64,000 bases of DNA, from contig NZ_CP087590.1 of the NCBI RefSeq assembly GCF_015594925.2, forward strand, positions 868,001 to 932,000. Reading direction: 5' to 3'. Positions within the stretch are counted from its first letter, which is position 1, and each line of letters opens with the position of its first letter. Below the pieces are notes generated by a model. It had not been told where the DNA came from and made no database searches. It saw only the letters and a program-made list of their open reading frames with translations. This document shows positions 36,194 through 44,943 of this stretch, one piece after another. Both the position numbers and the translations under genes were made by a program. Source of the stretch: Vibrio sp. VB16 (GTDB lineage Bacteria; Pseudomonadota; Gammaproteobacteria; Enterobacterales; Vibrionaceae).

Positions 36194-37081
36194 ATGGTTA
36201 TGAAAAAACGGATTGCGTTATGTGCCTTTGTTACCTCTGCTCTGATATCTCCAATCTCAGAGGCAACGGCTGTCCGCTATGCGGCATCGCCAGAGCAATC
36301 AAAATGGGAAATGGTAGCGAATAGCCCTTTAGAGTGCCGTCTGGTACACCCCATCCCTCATTACGGTCAGGCGGAATTCTCGTCACGTGCCAGTAAAAAA
36401 ATCAATCTCGACTTTGAACTAAAAATGCGTCGTCCAATGGGAGAAACTCGCAGTGTCAGTTTAGTTTCATTACCTCCTGCCTGGCGACCAGGTGAGAGTG
36501 CCGACAGAATGAATACCATGAAATTCTTCAAACAATTTGATGGCTATGTGGGTGGACAAGCCGCGTGGGGAATATTATCGGAGTTAGAAAAAGGTCGGTA
36601 TCCCACTTTTAGTTATGCAGATTGGCTGAGTCGAAACCAAAGGGTTGAGGTTTCGCTGTCTGCCGTTACTTTTAGACAAAAATATGACGCTTTCACTTTT
36701 TGTTTGAGTCAGTTATTGCCGTACAGTTTTGAAGATATTTCGTTTACCATTTTGCATTACGATAGAAACAGCGATCAGTTGAATAAGGCGTCTCAAAAAC
36801 GGCTATTTCAGATAGCAGAATACGTCAGGTACAATCAGGATATTGACCTTGTCTTGGTCTCGGCTTATACCGATTCTAGTGGTGAAAAAGATGTAAACCA
36901 ATCACTCTCTGAAAGACGAGCGGTGGTGCTTAAAGATTATTTTAAGTCAATAGGAATGAAAGATAAACGGATTCAGATTCAAGGTTATGGTGAACGCAGA
37001 CCAATTGCTGATAACGCGTCGCCAATAGGTAAAGATCAGAACAGGCGAGTCGTTATTTCTCTGGGTAGAAGTCAGGTTTAG
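36194..37081 (+). CDS. motY: Sodium-driven flagellar motor protein MotY
   Basis: T-ring component that anchors the PomA/PomB stator around the polar flagellar motor. Signal peptide (about 1-26), an N-terminal MotX/stator-binding domain with LDFELKMRRPMGETR and WRPGESADRM, and a C-terminal OmpA-like peptidoglycan-binding domain (about 175-290) with VLVSAYTDSSGEKDVNQSLSE and GYGERRPIADN. 295 residues. It lies outside the flagellar clusters, as is normal for motY. ATG 36194 has AGAG five bases upstream; ATG 36200 is an alternative start. Confidence 0.95.
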   Translation: MVMKKRIALCAFVTSALISPISEATAVRYAASPEQSKWEMVANSPLECRLVHPIPHYGQAEFSSRASKKINLDFELKMRRPMGETRSVSLVSLPPAWRPGESADRMNTMKFFKQFDGYVGGQAAWGILSELEKGRYPTFSYADWLSRNQRVEVSLSAVTFRQKYDAFTFCLSQLLPYSFEDISFTILHYDRNSDQLNKASQKRLFQIAEYVRYNQDIDLVLVSAYTDSSGEKDVNQSLSERRAVVLKDYFKSIGMKDKRIQIQGYGERRPIADNASPIGKDQNRRVVISLGRSQV

Positions 37082-37096
37082 TGATTTGAAAGCGAT

Positions 37097-37126
37097 AAAA
37101 AAGGCAGCCTCGAGGCTGCCTTTTTT
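37097..37126. terminator. Bidirectional terminator between motY and purU
   Basis: Perfect palindrome: AGGCAGCCTCGAGGCTGCCT with six A's before and T's after, so it reads the same on both strands. Fits the convergent pair. Confidence 0.95.
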
Positions 37127-37140
37127 ATTCTGTGCTGTCA

Positions 37141-37974
37141 TTATAAAATAACGGTTTTATTCCCATAGACAAAAACATGGTCGTTAACGACTTTTGTTAA
37201 TGCTTTGCTTAAAACACTTTTTTCAACGTCTCGTCCAGCCTGTGCCATATCGTTAGCACTAAAATTATGGTCGACGGGTATAACGTCTTGTTTGATGATA
37301 GGACCTTCATCTAAGTCATTGGTGACAAAGTGTGCGGTCGCACCAATGATTTTTACACCACGATCATAGGCTTGTTGATAAGGCTTCGCACCAATGAATG
37401 CTGGCAGAAAGCTATGATGAATATTAATGATTTTGTGGTGATAGTTTTCGACAAAACTTGGTGTAAGTACACGCATGTATTTGGCTAGGACTAAATAGTC
37501 CGCTTGATAGCTATCGATAACATTAAGCATTTTCGCTTCATGTTCTTCACGGGTTAAGTCCACATGTGAAACATGATGATAGGGAATATCGAATTTTTCA
37601 GTTAGACCTTGCAGCGAGTCATAGTTACCGACAACCGCAGCAATATCAACACCTAAGCTTCCATCATATGATTTCATAAGAATATCACCCAAACAGTGGG
37701 ATTCTTTTGTGACCAGAATAACGACTTTCTTTCTCGTTGAGCTCATTAATTTGCGTTTTGTACCTTCAGGAAGGGCTTGATCAAGATCCGCAAGGAAAGT
37801 CACATCGTTAAAGTGGCCTTCAAGTTCGGTACGCATAAAAAAATGACCACTGGCATTATCGACATATTCATTATTATGGATAATGTTTAGCTGGTGCTTG
37901 TAACAGATGTTGGTGATTTTTGCTATCAAACCCGGTGCGTCGCTGCAATGGGTTAGTAAGGTCTTCTTTTCCAT
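37141..37974 (-). CDS. purU: Formyltetrahydrofolate deformylase
   Basis: Hydrolyses 10-formyl-THF to formate and THF, balancing one-carbon pools and supplying formate to PurT. N-terminal ACT domain (LLTHCSDAPGLIAKITNICY, about 5-80) and a formyltransferase-type catalytic domain with INIHHSFLPAFIGAKPY and GPIIKQDVIPVDH. 277 residues, close to the 280 of E. coli. It stands alone; a short AAAAGC / GCTTTT hairpin lies in its leader near 38020. I see no PurR box. Confidence 0.95.
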   Translation of the reverse strand: MEKKTLLTHCSDAPGLIAKITNICYKHQLNIIHNNEYVDNASGHFFMRTELEGHFNDVTFLADLDQALPEGTKRKLMSSTRKKVVILVTKESHCLGDILMKSYDGSLGVDIAAVVGNYDSLQGLTEKFDIPYHHVSHVDLTREEHEAKMLNVIDSYQADYLVLAKYMRVLTPSFVENYHHKIINIHHSFLPAFIGAKPYQQAYDRGVKIIGATAHFVTNDLDEGPIIKQDVIPVDHNFSANDMAQAGRDVEKSVLSKALTKVVNDHVFVYGNKTVIL

Positions 37975-38193
37975 TCTTTTTACTTCCGAAAGTACAATTT
38001 ATGTAAAATATAAAAATAGTTTTAAAAGCTCATGGCTTTTATAAATAGTGACTGGTGCCACAATAATAACTCTATAGTTAATCTATTCTTGTTATTGTTT
38101 CAACTAAATAAAAATAGTATTTAACGCAGTATGCATCTTATTGGTTAGTTTTTTAAGCGTTGTTTGACCCAATTTATTATGAGGTACTATGTA

Positions 38194-38394
38194 ATGGATA
38201 AAGAACTACTTGCTCGTAAACTCTATGGAAAAAGAATTAATAGCATGGTTGGCTCTCAAGAAATTGATGAAGAAACTATGTCAGAGCTTTGGGAAAGCAG
38301 AACAACACCCGCTGAGGCGGCGAGAAACATCATGTCTGAACATGATGAGTTTGAAGGCCCGGCTTGGTTGTCCAGATTCCTACATCGTAAATAA
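38194..38394 (+). CDS. Small protein of unknown function (66 aa)
   Basis: Starts at ATG 38194 with GAGGTA seven bases upstream, a good ribosome site, and ends in FLHRK. Acidic, with two predicted helices (about 5-18 and 26-56; IDEETMSELWESRTTPAEAARNI); no cysteine, no membrane segment. I do not recognise the family. Its start, codon usage and strand agree with the following yoaA gene, 108 bp downstream. Confidence 0.65.
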   Translation: MDKELLARKLYGKRINSMVGSQEIDEETMSELWESRTTPAEAARNIMSEHDEFEGPAWLSRFLHRK

Positions 38395-38420
38395 ATCTCC
38401 TTTTTACTCAATTCAGTTTC

Positions 38421-38451
38421 TTGGTGTGGATAGATTCTCTATTCGCACCAA
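38421..38451. other. Long hairpin upstream of yoaA
   Basis: 14 consecutive pairs (TTGGTGTGGATAGA with TCTATTCGCACCAA, two G-U) closed by a TTC loop, with no T-run. It lies 52 bases before the yoaA start and 27 after the small gene's stop. Confidence 0.6.
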
Positions 38452-38502
38452 CTCTTCAAACCTGACATAATCTTCTTATAGTTTCTCTTCCTTTGTAATG
38501 AA

Positions 38503-40428
38503 ATGATACGCAAAACGTTTTCCGCTGATGGCGCGCTTGGCAAAGCTATACCTGGTTTTTCTGCTCGAAAAGCCCAGTTAGATATGGCTGAGGCTGTTGA
38601 TCAAGCAATAAAAAACAAGTCTCAACTTGTGGTTGAAGCCGGTACAGGAACAGGCAAAACATTTGCTTATTTAGTGCCAGCGCTGCTCAGCGGTAAAAAA
38701 GTTGTCATTAGTACTGGGTCCAAAAACCTTCAAGAGCAGCTATTTCATCGTGATCTGCCATTGATGGTTGACGCACTTGGTTATTATGGTCAAGTGGCGT
38801 TGCTAAAAGGGCGCTCAAATTATCTGTGTTTAGATCGACTTAGCCGCCAGGTACTTGAGAGCCATACTAACGAAGCGGATCCCACCTTGTTGACGCAGCT
38901 TGTAAAAGTACGCAGTTGGTCTTCTGCAACTAAAAGTGGAGACTTAGGTGAATGTGAAGAGATAGCAGAGGATAGCCCTGTAATTCCAACCATTACATCG
39001 AGCAATGACAATTGCTTAGGTAAGGAATGCCCTAGTTTTCAAGATTGCTTTGTTCTAAAGGCGAGAAAACGAGCTATGGATTCTGACGTGATCGTTGTCA
39101 ATCATCATCTTTTTTTGGCCGATTTAGCCATCAAGGAGACCGGTTTTGGTGAGTTAATCCCAGATGCTGATGTTTTCATATTTGATGAAGCCCACCAGTT
39201 ACCAGATATCGCCAGCCAGTACTTCGGGCAGTCAATATCGAGTAGACAAATACAAGAGCTTTCTAAAGATATTGAAATTGGGTATCGAACCGAAGCGCGC
39301 GACATGAGGCAGTTACAAAAAGTGTCGGTAAGGTTGAGTCAATCAGCCATGGACATGCGCATTGCTTTGGGCGATACAGGTTTTAGAGGTAACTGGCGAG
39401 AAGCATTGAAATCGGAACCTATCGCGAGAGAACTCAATAGACTTATCGATGGGTTAGATCTGGCGATAGACGTGTTGAAATTGGCGCTTGGTCGCAGTCA
39501 ATTATTAGATACTGCATTTGAACGAGCGAATGCAATAAAGGCAAGGTTAAACAGAGTATGCGATGTATCTATTACTGGATACTCTTATTGGTATGACTTG
39601 TCACCGCGTCATTTTACTTTGCATATAACCCCACTTTCCGTTGCTGAGAAATTTAGAGAGCAGGTAGAGTTGAAAGAGGGGAGTTGGATCTTTACTTCTG
39701 CCACGTTAGCGGTATCGGATGACTTTAGTCACTTTACCCATCGCCTAGGATTACAGCCGACAGAGCAGTTTTCTCTACCTAGCCCTTTTGATTACCAAAC
39801 TCAGGCTAAGCTCTGTGTGCCAAGATATCTTCCAGAACCAAACAGCCCCGGTTTATCTCATAAGTTGGTTGAGATGTTAGCGCCAGTTATAGAGAAAAAT
39901 AACGGTCGCTGTTTCTTTCTGTGTACGTCGCATAGCATGATGAAAGAACTCACTGAAGGGTTTAGAACACAGTTAAATATTCCTGTATTGATGCAGGGCG
40001 AAACCAGCAAGCAGAAGCTTCTCGCCGAATTTATGCAGTTGGGTAATGCATTGTTGGTTGCCACTGGCGCATTTTGGGAAGGGATAGATGTTAGAGGCGA
40101 TACGTTAAGCTGTGTTATTATCGACAAATTACCATTTACTGCCCCGGATGATCCGCTGTTAAAAGCACGTATCGAAGACTGTAAATTAAGCGGAGGAGAA
40201 CCTTTTTCGCAAGTTCAGCTACCAGATGCGGTGATCACGTTAAAGCAAGGGGTCGGACGATTAATCCGAGATAGAAAAGATAAAGGTGTATTGATTATCT
40301 GTGATAATCGCTTAGTCACTCGAGATTACGGTGGCGTTTTTTTACAAAGTCTACCGCCGTTTCCTAGAACAAGAGATTTAAAACAGGTGACCACTTTTCT
40401 TGAACAACTATCTCTATCAGACAATTAA
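38503..40428 (+). CDS. yoaA: ATP-dependent DNA helicase YoaA (DinG/XPD family)
   Basis: Superfamily 2 helicase with an Fe-S domain, involved in tolerance of replication-fork damage. Walker A AGTGTGKT (46-53), four cluster cysteines C109, C171, C176 and C182, DEAH box at 228-231 and a C-terminal motif VI QGVGRLIRDRKDKG. 641 residues; E. coli YoaA is 636. The spacing of the cysteines matches XPD-type helicases. No strong ribosome site precedes the ATG. tsaB follows 15 bp downstream, as in many gammaproteobacteria. Confidence 0.93.
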   Translation: MIRKTFSADGALGKAIPGFSARKAQLDMAEAVDQAIKNKSQLVVEAGTGTGKTFAYLVPALLSGKKVVISTGSKNLQEQLFHRDLPLMVDALGYYGQVALLKGRSNYLCLDRLSRQVLESHTNEADPTLLTQLVKVRSWSSATKSGDLGECEEIAEDSPVIPTITSSNDNCLGKECPSFQDCFVLKARKRAMDSDVIVVNHHLFLADLAIKETGFGELIPDADVFIFDEAHQLPDIASQYFGQSISSRQIQELSKDIEIGYRTEARDMRQLQKVSVRLSQSAMDMRIALGDTGFRGNWREALKSEPIARELNRLIDGLDLAIDVLKLALGRSQLLDTAFERANAIKARLNRVCDVSITGYSYWYDLSPRHFTLHITPLSVAEKFREQVELKEGSWIFTSATLAVSDDFSHFTHRLGLQPTEQFSLPSPFDYQTQAKLCVPRYLPEPNSPGLSHKLVEMLAPVIEKNNGRCFFLCTSHSMMKELTEGFRTQLNIPVLMQGETSKQKLLAEFMQLGNALLVATGAFWEGIDVRGDTLSCVIIDKLPFTAPDDPLLKARIEDCKLSGGEPFSQVQLPDAVITLKQGVGRLIRDRKDKGVLIICDNRLVTRDYGGVFLQSLPPFPRTRDLKQVTTFLEQLSLSDN

Positions 40429-40443
40429 AAACTTGAGGCGTAA

Positions 40444-41145
40444 ATGAGCGCAAAAATTCTTGCCTTAGATACATCCACCGAAAACTGTTCAGTAGCATTG
40501 GTTGTGGATGGGCAAACTTATTTCCGTAGTGAAGTGTCCCCGCGAGGGCACACGACTAAAATATTACCTATGATTGATGAGGTACTTAACGAAGCAGGCA
40601 TCCGTTTGCACGACGTTGATGCGTTAGCTTATGGACGAGGTCCTGGTAGCTTTACGGGTGTCAGAATAGGCATTGGTATTGCACAAGGACTCGCGTTTGG
40701 TGCTAATTTGCCAATGATTGGTGTGTCTACCCTAGCGGCAATGGCACAGGCAACATATAGGGTAAACGGAACGGAATACGCGGCCTGCGCTATAGATGCG
40801 CGCATGAGTGAAGTCTATTGGGGACGTTTCTGCCGCCAAGAAAATGGCGAATGGTTAAACGTTGATCAAGAGTGTGTAATATCACCAGAAAACCTAATTA
40901 AAGATGTGAAGGCTGATGATTTGGTTTGGTCATTGGCCGGAACTGGATGGACGGCGTATCAACAAGAGCTTATTGCGCTAGAATTAATTGGGGATCAAAG
41001 TGAGGTTCTCTATCCTGAAGCAGTAGATATTGCATTTTTGGCCCAATTTGAACTCGAAAAAGGCAATACTACAAACGCCGAGGAAGCGAGCCCAGTTTAC
41101 CTTCGTGACAAAGTTGCGTGGAAAAAGCTCCCAGGTAGAGAGTAA
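40444..41145 (+). CDS. tsaB: tRNA threonylcarbamoyladenosine biosynthesis protein TsaB
   Basis: ASKHA-fold partner of TsaD in making t6A at position 37 of ANN-decoding tRNAs. Starts MSAKILALDTSTENCSVAL; GRGPGSFTGVRIGIGIAQGLA and the C-terminal SPVYLRDKVAWKKLPGR are diagnostic. 233 residues against 231 in E. coli. It sits 15 bp after yoaA and 25 bp before a small gene, likely one operon. Confidence 0.96.
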   Translation: MSAKILALDTSTENCSVALVVDGQTYFRSEVSPRGHTTKILPMIDEVLNEAGIRLHDVDALAYGRGPGSFTGVRIGIGIAQGLAFGANLPMIGVSTLAAMAQATYRVNGTEYAACAIDARMSEVYWGRFCRQENGEWLNVDQECVISPENLIKDVKADDLVWSLAGTGWTAYQQELIALELIGDQSEVLYPEAVDIAFLAQFELEKGNTTNAEEASPVYLRDKVAWKKLPGRE

Positions 41146-41170
41146 CGGTAGAATGTATAAAGGTCTTTAG

Positions 41171-41467
41171 ATGGTGACAATTAATGGCTTAACACCAACG
41201 GTAATTAATAGAAATCAAAAAGCGGCTAAGAAAGGCGCTTTGAAGAAAGAGCAAGCGAGTGACGGTGTTGTGCAAACAACCAAAGTTGCTGCTGCCGTAT
41301 CCCAGTCCATAAGACAGTTAAGTGAATCTGAGCTTGAAAGAGTTCAGGTTCAATATGATCTTCCTGAAGGGCAATCCCGTAAAGCGATGGAAGAGTATAT
41401 GGATATTTTTAATCGCTCTAAGAAAGAGGAACTTGCTAGATTAATCGGAGTCGATATCTATATTTAG
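41171..41467 (+). CDS. Conserved small protein of unknown function (98 aa)
   Basis: 98 residues, cytoplasmic. Residues 1-45 are basic, polar and likely disordered (NRNQKAAKKGALKKEQASDG). From about 48 to 98 there are two amphipathic helices (QLSESELERVQVQYDLP; SRKAMEEYMDIFNRSKKEELAR). I do not recognise a functional family; the shape loosely recalls FlgM-like small binders, but that is not evidence of function. It lies between tsaB and the slp-type lipoprotein gene on the same strand with short gaps. Confidence 0.65.
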   Translation: MVTINGLTPTVINRNQKAAKKGALKKEQASDGVVQTTKVAAAVSQSIRQLSESELERVQVQYDLPEGQSRKAMEEYMDIFNRSKKEELARLIGVDIYI

Positions 41468-41500
41468 CGTTGTTCCTTTTTGTCTATAAAGGAGTTAGAG

Positions 41501-42049
41501 ATGATGTTTAGAACGATAAGCATACTCATCTGTTCGGCTTTAATATCGGCTTGCTCATCGCTGCCTGATTCGTTATCAACGACAAACGAGAATGTATTAA
41601 CCGATTATCAACAGTGGGTAGATGCCCCGGTAGACCAAGAAAATGAAGTCCGGCTTGGTGGTATTATTGCGAATGTGACTAACCTAGAAAACCAGACTCG
41701 AATTGAGGTTGTCAATATGCCGATTAACAGCGTTGGCAAACCCAGCTTACATTCTGAACCAACGGGTCGTTATGTTGGTTACTACAATGGCTATTTAGAA
41801 TCCATGTCGTTTGCAAAAGGTCGCCTTGTCACGTTGTTAGGTGTGAGCGACGGAGAGGAACAAGGCAAAGTAGATGATTTCGATATGACATTTAAAGTAA
41901 TGAATATCAAAGGCTTTCACCTATGGCGTATAGAAGAGACGGTTATTGTGAATGACATAGAAAGTCATTTTTCACCTTGTTATGGGCTCTATTGCCGTGG
42001 GTCTAGAGGTCTACCTAGTAAGGGGAAGGTCATACAGGAAGTCAAATAA
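41501..42049 (+). CDS. Slp family outer-membrane lipoprotein
   Basis: Lipoprotein signal MMFRTISILICSALISAC with lipobox Cys18, directing it to the outer membrane (no Asp at +2). The rest matches the Slp family: YQQWVDAPVDQENEVRLGGIIANV and GRYVGYYNGYLESMSFAKGRLVTLLG. 182 residues from ATG 41501, where GGAG sits six bases upstream; the frame's earlier TTG lacks one. Slp in E. coli is a starvation and stationary-phase protein of unclear role. The stop codon abuts the hydrolase start exactly. Confidence 0.88.
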   Translation: MMFRTISILICSALISACSSLPDSLSTTNENVLTDYQQWVDAPVDQENEVRLGGIIANVTNLENQTRIEVVNMPINSVGKPSLHSEPTGRYVGYYNGYLESMSFAKGRLVTLLGVSDGEEQGKVDDFDMTFKVMNIKGFHLWRIEETVIVNDIESHFSPCYGLYCRGSRGLPSKGKVIQEVK

Positions 42050-42928
42050 ATGTTTACCGAAAATAAATTCAAACTAGTACACAATGAACTTGCGACAATG
42101 GAACTCGGTGATCCTGAAACGGCCGAACTGACGATCGTTTTTATCCATGGTTGGCTTGATAACTCAGGAAGCTTTATCAAGCTAATGAAAGAATGCCACC
42201 AATTGATGCCTGACGTACACCTTGTTGCCGTTGATCTCCCAGGACATGGGTTGTCTGCCCACCGCAGCGATGATAATTATTATCTTTTTCACGACTATAT
42301 AGATGATATTCATCAATTTTTGACGGCATTATCGCCGAAAAAACTGTTGTTAGTGGGACATTCACTTGGTGCATTCCTTGCAACTTGTTATAGTGCCGCG
42401 TTTTCTGAAAATGTGGCAGGGTTGGTTCAAATTGAGGGCTTTGGTCCCTTGGCTGAATCACCCAATAATACCGTAAAAAGATTGCGTGAAGGGGTATTGA
42501 GCCGACAACAGATAAGAGAAAAGCGAGAACGGTATTTTTTTAGTATTGATGAGATGGTTGATATTCGTGCCAAAGTAAATCATCTAAGAAGACTTGAAGT
42601 GATGCCCATTGTCAAGCGAGGCTCTGTTTTTGATGGTCAAGTATGGAAATGGCGGCATGACGCAAAACTAAACGCGGATTCTCTTATTCGGATGTCACGT
42701 AAAAATGCAGAAGCCATAATGAAAGAAGTCCGGTGCCCGCATTTAGTCATACTTGGGCAGTCTGGATTTGATTATCTATTATCACAAGCGAAGCTAGAAT
42801 TTGAACATCCATTGGCCGCACAAAATGAGCAGTTTAGTGTTGAATATATTCCCGGTGGTCACCACTGCCATATTCAACAGACTCAGTTAACTTCAGAGCT
42901 AATTTTTGGTTTAGTTAACAAAATTTAA
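42050..42928 (+). CDS. Alpha/beta hydrolase
   Basis: 292 residues, cytoplasmic. Oxyanion motif VFIHGWLDNSGSF (30-42), VDLPGHGLSAHR, nucleophile elbow VGHSLGAF with S105, and a C-terminal GGHHCHIQ with the likely catalytic histidine at 271-274. Substrate unknown; the position just before fadD suggests acyl esters. Translation is probably coupled to the slp-like gene, whose TAA directly precedes this ATG. Confidence 0.85.
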   Translation: MFTENKFKLVHNELATMELGDPETAELTIVFIHGWLDNSGSFIKLMKECHQLMPDVHLVAVDLPGHGLSAHRSDDNYYLFHDYIDDIHQFLTALSPKKLLLVGHSLGAFLATCYSAAFSENVAGLVQIEGFGPLAESPNNTVKRLREGVLSRQQIREKRERYFFSIDEMVDIRAKVNHLRRLEVMPIVKRGSVFDGQVWKWRHDAKLNADSLIRMSRKNAEAIMKEVRCPHLVILGQSGFDYLLSQAKLEFEHPLAAQNEQFSVEYIPGGHHCHIQQTQLTSELIFGLVNKI

Positions 42929-43104
42929 ACAAGTGTTTGATAGTTTTGTGTCCATGCATGCAAAGCTGTGTTGTAATGGAAATGTTAATAGAATGAATAA
43001 AGAGTGCACTAATACTAATCGTAATATTTATAGCTGCAGTGATTAAGTATTCTTAAAGTTGCCATTCGCCAGATGAAAATTTGCCAATAACGAGGAGTGT
43101 AATC

Positions 43105-44820
43105 GTGGAGAAACCTTGGCTTTCACATTACCCAATTGACGTACCTAAAGAGATAAACCCAGATGAATATCCGTCATTGATCGAGATGTTCGAAAATGCG
43201 GTACGCAATTACGCCGATCAACCAGCTTTCGAAAACATGGGGTCGATCATGACCTATCGAAAGCTAGAGGAGCGAAGTCGTGCCTTTGCTGCTTATCTAC
43301 AAAATGACCTTAAGTTAAGTAAAGGTGAACGCGTAGCGATAATGATGCCCAATTTATTGCAATACCCAGTTGCTCTATTTGGTATTTTAAGAGCGGGGCT
43401 AATTGCCGTTAACGTTAACCCGCTATACACACCGCGTGAGCTTGAGCACCAGTTGAATGACTCAGGGGCAACAACGATTGTTATTGTCTCTAATTTTGCC
43501 AATACGCTTGAGCAGATAGTTGATAATACGCAGATTAAAAATGTGGTACTTACTAGCCTTGGTCAAATGTTACCAAGAGCAAAAGGAACCATCGTTGATT
43601 TTGTGGTGAAGTATGTGAAAGGCATGGTGCCTAAATACCATCTTCCTGGAGCAATTTCATTTAGAAAAGCGTTGTATAAAGGGCGTCGCTTGCAATACGT
43701 TAAGCCGTTTATGTCAGGTGAAGATATTGCATTCTTGCAGTATACCGGTGGTACTACGGGCGTCGCTAAAGGGGCAATTCTAACACACCGTAATATGGTC
43801 GCTAATGTTATGCAATCAAAGGGTGTGTATGGTGCGGTCCTTAAAGATGGTAGAGAGACAGTGGTTACTGCTCTTCCTCTATACCACGTCTTTGCATTAA
43901 CAGTGAACTGTCTGTTATTTATTGAGTTCGGTGGAAAAAATCTACTTATTACAAACCCGAGAGATATACCGGGCTTCATTAAAGAACTGCAAAACACCAA
44001 ATTTACCACCTTAACGGGTGTGAACACCCTGTTTAATGCGCTTGTTAATAATGAAGATTTCCACGAGCTCAATTTTAGTAATCTGAAATTGACCATTGGC
44101 GGTGGTATGGCGGTGCAAAGAGCGGTAGCAGATAAATGGCAAAGGGTAACCGGTGTCGCGCTTGCGGAAGGTTATGGATTAACGGAATGCTCTCCGTTGG
44201 TTTCTGTTAACCCATATAATCTCTCTGAATATAATGGGTCAATAGGTATGCCAGTATGTTCAACAGACGTTCGAATCGTTGATGATGAGAGTAAACCACT
44301 ACCGATGGATCAAATTGGTGAGTTGCAGGTCAAAGGCCCGCAAGTTATGCAAGGGTATTGGCAACGAGCAGAAGCCACACGTAGCACTATTGATGAAGAT
44401 GGTTGGCTGTCTACTGGTGATATCGTGAAAATTGATGAAAGAGGCTACATCACGATTGTCGATCGTAAGAAAGATATGATTTTGGTTTCCGGTTTTAATG
44501 TTTATCCAAATGAAATTGAAGACGTGGTGGCATTGCACGGTAAAGTCTTGGAGGTTGCTGCAATTGGTGAACCCCATGATGTCACGGGTGAAATTGTTAA
44601 GATATTTGTCGTGAAGCGTGACCCTAGTGTCACGGTGCCCGAAATCATTGAACACTGCCGCAAATACCTAACAGGCTACAAAGTACCGAAAATCATTGAA
44701 TTTAGAGATGAGTTACCAAAAACCGCAGTAGGTAAGATATTACGCCGTGAATTACGCGACGCTGATATAGCAAAACGTAAAGCAGCAGAAGCGCTTAATA
44801 CCGATGATGCTGTTGCGTAG
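43105..44820 (+). CDS. fadD: Long-chain fatty acid-CoA ligase
   Basis: Activates fatty acids to acyl-CoA at the inner membrane for beta-oxidation. AMP-binding motif YTGGTTGVAKGAILTH, then LPLYHVFAL, GYGLTECSP and the fatty-acyl signature GWLSTGDIVKIDERGYITIVDRKK split over two beta-strands. I set the start at GTG 43105 (MEKPWLSHYPIDVPKEI, 571 aa), seven bases after GAGGAG; the upstream TTG is less likely. No FadR-like operator was found in the 176-bp gap before it. Confidence 0.95.
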   Translation: MEKPWLSHYPIDVPKEINPDEYPSLIEMFENAVRNYADQPAFENMGSIMTYRKLEERSRAFAAYLQNDLKLSKGERVAIMMPNLLQYPVALFGILRAGLIAVNVNPLYTPRELEHQLNDSGATTIVIVSNFANTLEQIVDNTQIKNVVLTSLGQMLPRAKGTIVDFVVKYVKGMVPKYHLPGAISFRKALYKGRRLQYVKPFMSGEDIAFLQYTGGTTGVAKGAILTHRNMVANVMQSKGVYGAVLKDGRETVVTALPLYHVFALTVNCLLFIEFGGKNLLITNPRDIPGFIKELQNTKFTTLTGVNTLFNALVNNEDFHELNFSNLKLTIGGGMAVQRAVADKWQRVTGVALAEGYGLTECSPLVSVNPYNLSEYNGSIGMPVCSTDVRIVDDESKPLPMDQIGELQVKGPQVMQGYWQRAEATRSTIDEDGWLSTGDIVKIDERGYITIVDRKKDMILVSGFNVYPNEIEDVVALHGKVLEVAAIGEPHDVTGEIVKIFVVKRDPSVTVPEIIEHCRKYLTGYKVPKIIEFRDELPKTAVGKILRRELRDADIAKRKAAEALNTDDAVA

Positions 44821-44901
44821 CGTGTTGAATACCTAACGGAAACAGTATCCTTATGGTTACCACCTTATTTTGAGGTTACTTGGATACCATCCAATGTTAC
44901 T

Positions 44902-44928
44902 ATGCCGACTATAACAGTCGGCATTTTT
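44902..44928 (+). terminator. Rho-independent terminator after fadD
   Basis: ATGCCGACT / AGTCGGCAT perfect stem with a 5-base loop and T-run. The first in-frame ATG of the rnd frame is inside this stem, which argues for the later GTG start of rnd. Confidence 0.88.
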
Positions 44929-44943
44929 AATAGAGACTTTTTT

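Noticed and set aside
37975..38193. Riboswitch in the purU leader
   Set aside because: Only one short AAAAGC/GCTTTT hairpin is visible; no glycine- or purine-riboswitch core could be recognised.
42929..43104. FadR operator before fadD
   Set aside because: No sequence close to the CTGGTC...GACCAG consensus is present in the gap.
43563..44096. 177-codon frame on the minus strand opposite fadD
   Set aside because: It lies wholly inside fadD, has no family signature or ribosome site, and is explained by codon bias of the real gene.
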